DNA of 7,166 nt. Source: Gammaproteobacteria bacterium (GTDB lineage Bacteria > Pseudomonadota > Gammaproteobacteria > JAABTG01). Location: contig JASJBY010000227.1 in assembly GCA_030066245.1 (NCBI GenBank), positions 1-7,166 on the forward strand, in the 5' to 3' direction. The notes beneath the pieces are model-generated. The model ran no database searches. It had not been told where the DNA came from and was given only the letters and a program-made list of their open reading frames with translations. A program made the position numbers and the translations under genes. Each line of letters opens with the position of its first letter. The stretch's first letter is position 1. Positions 5,015 to 7,166 of this stretch are shown piece after piece.

Positions 5015-6598
5015 TTAGTGCTGCCTCCGCGAGTTCGCTACCTCCAAAATCATCTGCCGTGCCTCTGCGCGACGCTTGCGTTCCTGCAGGGCACGTTCCT
5101 TGAACTGCTCGTGGACTCTCGGGTTCACCCACCAGGCCCTGCTGTCCCGGCGTCGCTGTTCCTCGGGCACCGGTTCAAGCCAGCCGCACAGGTCGAGAAG
5201 TGCCGCGGCGCCTTCAATCTCCTCACGCCGAGTCTTGAAGTACCGGATGTCGCGGTAAAGGTCACGGGCGGTGATGGTGTTCTTCGCCTTCACCAAGATA
5301 TAGTCCGCCAGCTCAGCAGCCGCCTCCGCGTGAGCATCCTTGCCGACCACCTGGCGGTAGAAAACTTGCAGCGAGGGCACGACGAACTCGAAATAGAGCC
5401 GCGCGGCTGTGTGCACCGAAGTCTCGTCCACTTCCGTTACCGATGCGGGATCGGAGCCCACCCCGCAGGTTTCAATCAAGTGGAAAATGCACACCAGCCG
5501 CGCCAGCTGCCCGCCACCCTTCTCCAACGCGCCGGCCAGCCGCTGATCAACAGCACCCGTCTGAGCAATCGACAGGATCCGCCTTCTGGCGGCGTCCAGA
5601 CGCTGCTGTGCTGGCTCGTCGAGCCGGAAGGTGGCGCCACCCTGCAACCCCGCCAGGCGCTCCACCAGCGCCTCCCACGCTGCCATCTTGCTGGTGTCTG
5701 GCTCCCGGTCGACATCGAATCCGCCTTTGGCAGCGGGGATGACAAGCACCCGCTGCAGGAGCCCGTCACTTTGGAGCTTGAGGCGCTTTTCCTTGATCAT
5801 GTCCCTGAGCGCATCAGGCTGAATGTTTCCGTAGAGGCTGGCACTCCAGTTCCGGATGAATTTGTGGCCACGCTTCACTCGGTCTACCGTATGGAGACCG
5901 CCTTCATAGAGCTTCAACCAGTCTCCCCGATCCTTGTTTGCGCCACTCGGGCGATAAGCGTCCATCGCGCCGAACCAGCCCGACAACTCATCATGGACCG
6001 CCAGTATGCCGCGCTCGTTGTGTTCCAACGCGTCGCTGATCGCCTCGACCGTGGCGTCGCGAATTATCAGCCGCGCTAGCCGTGGTTCCTCCGGGTCGGG
6101 GCTTAAGGCCTCACCTTTGTTCTCACGTTTGCGGCGGGCGTTGATCGTCGCTTCGTATTCTTCCCGGGCATGCTGATACGTTTCAAAGCGTTCCCACTCG
6201 GCATTGTGCACAGAACGCAGCACCTCGCGCATGGCCGGGCTCTTCTTGGCACTTGGGTCGGCCAGCGTCATCACCCACAGCCGGGGGGCTTCGCGCCAGG
6301 TGGGATCGTGGCGTTTTACCTGAAGGCAGTACTGATCGGGCGCAAGACCGGCGGCCACGGCGAGCATCGTCCACGAGGGGATGGCTGGAACGCATCCGAT
6401 GCGCTCGGCGATGTCTTCAGCATAGCGAGCGACCAAGGCGGGGTAGTGCTCGGGGTTCCATACAGGGAGGCCATGGCTGGAGTCCGCGAAGACGTCGGTC
6501 GCGATCACGTCCTCGAAGAAGTCCAGGCCGTTGCCGTGTTTACCCCGTTCTTTGTCCTGCAATACCTCGACATACACGTTTTCAGGCAGCGCGTCCAT
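5015..6598 (-). CDS. DUF3987 (YfjI-like) NTPase, probable replication helicase/primase-type protein of a mobile element
   Basis: I choose the ATG at 6598 (527 residues) rather than an in-frame start 54 bases upstream, because GGAGGG lies six bases before it. The N-terminal segment (1-105) includes WNPEHYPALVARYAEDIAER and an AVAAGLAPD stretch. The nucleotide site appears as PSAKKSP at 115-121, in place of a normal GxxxxGKS/T Walker A. The Walker B region is ILAVHDELSGWF, with D203-E204. DRGDWLKLYEGG and LYGNIQPDAL follow, the conserved core of DUF3987. The C-terminal part (about 420-500) resembles a winged helix ending in a basic, helical tail. DUF3987 proteins sit in phages, plasmids and integrative elements beside primase genes and are thought to unwind or load at replication origins. 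The altered Walker A is common in this family. The stop lies next to the GTGTC palindrome. Family call strong; the precise role is inference. Confidence 0.85.
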   Translation of the reverse strand: MDALPENVYVEVLQDKERGKHGNGLDFFEDVIATDVFADSSHGLPVWNPEHYPALVARYAEDIAERIGCVPAIPSWTMLAVAAGLAPDQYCLQVKRHDPTWREAPRLWVMTLADPSAKKSPAMREVLRSVHNAEWERFETYQHAREEYEATINARRKRENKGEALSPDPEEPRLARLIIRDATVEAISDALEHNERGILAVHDELSGWFGAMDAYRPSGANKDRGDWLKLYEGGLHTVDRVKRGHKFIRNWSASLYGNIQPDALRDMIKEKRLKLQSDGLLQRVLVIPAAKGGFDVDREPDTSKMAAWEALVERLAGLQGGATFRLDEPAQQRLDAARRRILSIAQTGAVDQRLAGALEKGGGQLARLVCIFHLIETCGVGSDPASVTEVDETSVHTAARLYFEFVVPSLQVFYRQVVGKDAHAEAAAELADYILVKAKNTITARDLYRDIRYFKTRREEIEGAAALLDLCGWLEPVPEEQRRRDSRAWWVNPRVHEQFKERALQERKRRAEARQMILEVANSRRQH

Positions 6599-6926
6599 GA
6601 ACCGCCCTCCAAAAAACGCAACTCTCTGCGCAGCCGCGCCACTGGTAAACAATTACCACCCTGTTCGCGCCCGCCTGTATCAGGAGTTCCCCTAGGCGCT
6701 TTAGAGCCGCCAAGGGGTATGAAGCCACTTGGAGTACAATCACATCAGCACCGGCGACGGCATCCCAGCGATAGCGTTCAGGGTGCTCGTCAGGGCAGAG
6801 CAGACCACCGATATCGTCACTGGTGTCATTCCAGTAGCGGGCGCGCTCCCAGGCATCTCCGGCGACATACAGACGAATGTCCCTCCGGCCTCGGACGCGG
6901 TTGCTGAAGGGGGCGGCGCGGATCAT
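6582..6926 (-). CDS. Unknown 114-residue protein upstream of and overlapping DUF3987
   Basis: The frame is open from 7121 to 6582, but the first 65 residues look unlike a protein and would overlap the tail of the gene before it. I prefer the ATG at 6926, preceded by TAGGGGAT about ten bases upstream; 6989 is another possible start. The core reads RDIRLYVAGDAWERARYW, then a variable loop with LLCPDEHPERYRW, then two strand-helix units, VAGADVIVLQVASY and LLIQAGANRVVIVYQW. This pattern could be a small alpha/beta fold, loosely like the nucleotide-handling part of a Toprim domain, but the expected acidic residues are not evident. The last 17 bases overlap the DUF3987 start, so the two genes are probably translationally coupled and work in the same process. 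I do not recognise a named family. Confidence 0.65.
   Translation of the reverse strand: MIRAAPFSNRVRGRRDIRLYVAGDAWERARYWNDTSDDIGGLLCPDEHPERYRWDAVAGADVIVLQVASYPLAALKRLGELLIQAGANRVVIVYQWRGCAESCVFWRAVHGRAA
6605..6610 (-). promoter_or_regulatory. Ribosome-binding site that fixes the DUF3987 start
   Basis: GGAGGG, preceded by a run of T on the minus strand, is spaced six bases from the ATG at 6598. No comparable site precedes the in-frame start at 6652, so the shorter protein is preferred. Confidence 0.7.
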
Positions 6927-7056
6927 TGGAGTGAAATCCCCTACCGATCGGTCGGTTCGCGTTGGTGCTCGCGGAATTGCTGGCAGCATTGCCGGCGGCT
7001 CGGTTACGTGCCGTCCTTGGCGCGCTTTGATGGCATCGAACTCCCTACGCCTCTGC

Positions 7057-7166
7057 CTATAGCCCTGGCAAGTGGTAATGAATGAGTAGGCCTTCTTGCA
7101 CCTTCGTGAGCTTCCCTTCAAAGACCAGATTATCTAGGGCCTGTGGATCTTTCGCCTCACATCGGC
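7057..7166 (-). CDS. C-terminal end of an unrecognised protein, cut by the window edge
   Basis: A minus-strand frame enters from the right edge and ends at TAG (7057-7059) after 35 readable codons. The tail includes KDPQALDNLVFEGKLTKVQE and ends IHYHLPGL. Its composition (acidic and hydrophobic residues in a helical rhythm) is more protein-like than the other frames here. It has the same orientation and is followed after 130 bases by the next gene of the module, so it is probably the preceding gene of the same group. Too little is visible to name it. Confidence 0.5.
   Translation of the reverse strand, partial: RCEAKDPQALDNLVFEGKLTKVQEGLLIHYHLPGL

Noticed and set aside
5012..6079. A 355-codon plus-strand open frame
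   Set aside because: It is antisense to the clear DUF3987 gene and shows no family similarity; long antisense frames are expected in GC-rich coding DNA.

Overview
The window is about 7.2 kb of GC-rich bacterial DNA. Every gene I can support lies on the minus strand, so it reads from right to left. The mix of genes (a beta-helix surface protein, a Tn7/Tn5053-like transposon and a phage- or plasmid-type DUF3987/DUF5681 module) suggests an accessory region of a high-GC proteobacterium. That taxonomic guess rests on gene content and base composition only.

Right part (about 4125-7166): a replication or mobile-element accessory module. In transcription order it holds the tail of an unrecognised gene at the right edge (7057-7166), a 114-residue unknown protein (6582-6926), and a 527-residue DUF3987 (YfjI-like) NTPase (5015-6598) whose start overlaps the unknown gene by 17 bases. 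A roughly 590-base interval without a convincing gene follows. It carries a 23-base inverted repeat containing a perfect AGTGTCGACACT palindrome, and a strong 11-bp hairpin. The module ends in a DUF5681 gene cut off by a transposon end.

Middle (557-4124): a 3568-bp transposon bounded by exact 9-bp terminal inverted repeats TGTTGGCTC. It carries four tightly packed genes: a zinc-ribbon protein (3287-3982), a DD(35)E transposase of the TnsB/TniA type (1887-3239), a TnsC/TniB/ExeA-type AAA+ ATPase (1087-1887) and a 132-residue unknown protein (692-1090). The last three are joined by 1-base and 4-base overlaps. The transposase ribosome-binding site is buried in a 13-bp stem whose other arm touches the stop codon of the zinc-ribbon gene. 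Transposase translation may therefore depend on translation of the zinc-ribbon gene.

Left part (1-556): the open C-terminal part of a choice-of-anchor Q parallel beta-helix protein, broken at its N-terminal side by the other transposon end.

The two transposon flanks belong to different genes and there is no exact target duplication. The junctions therefore record more than one simple insertion, for example recombination between two copies, an adjacent deletion, or an assembly join.
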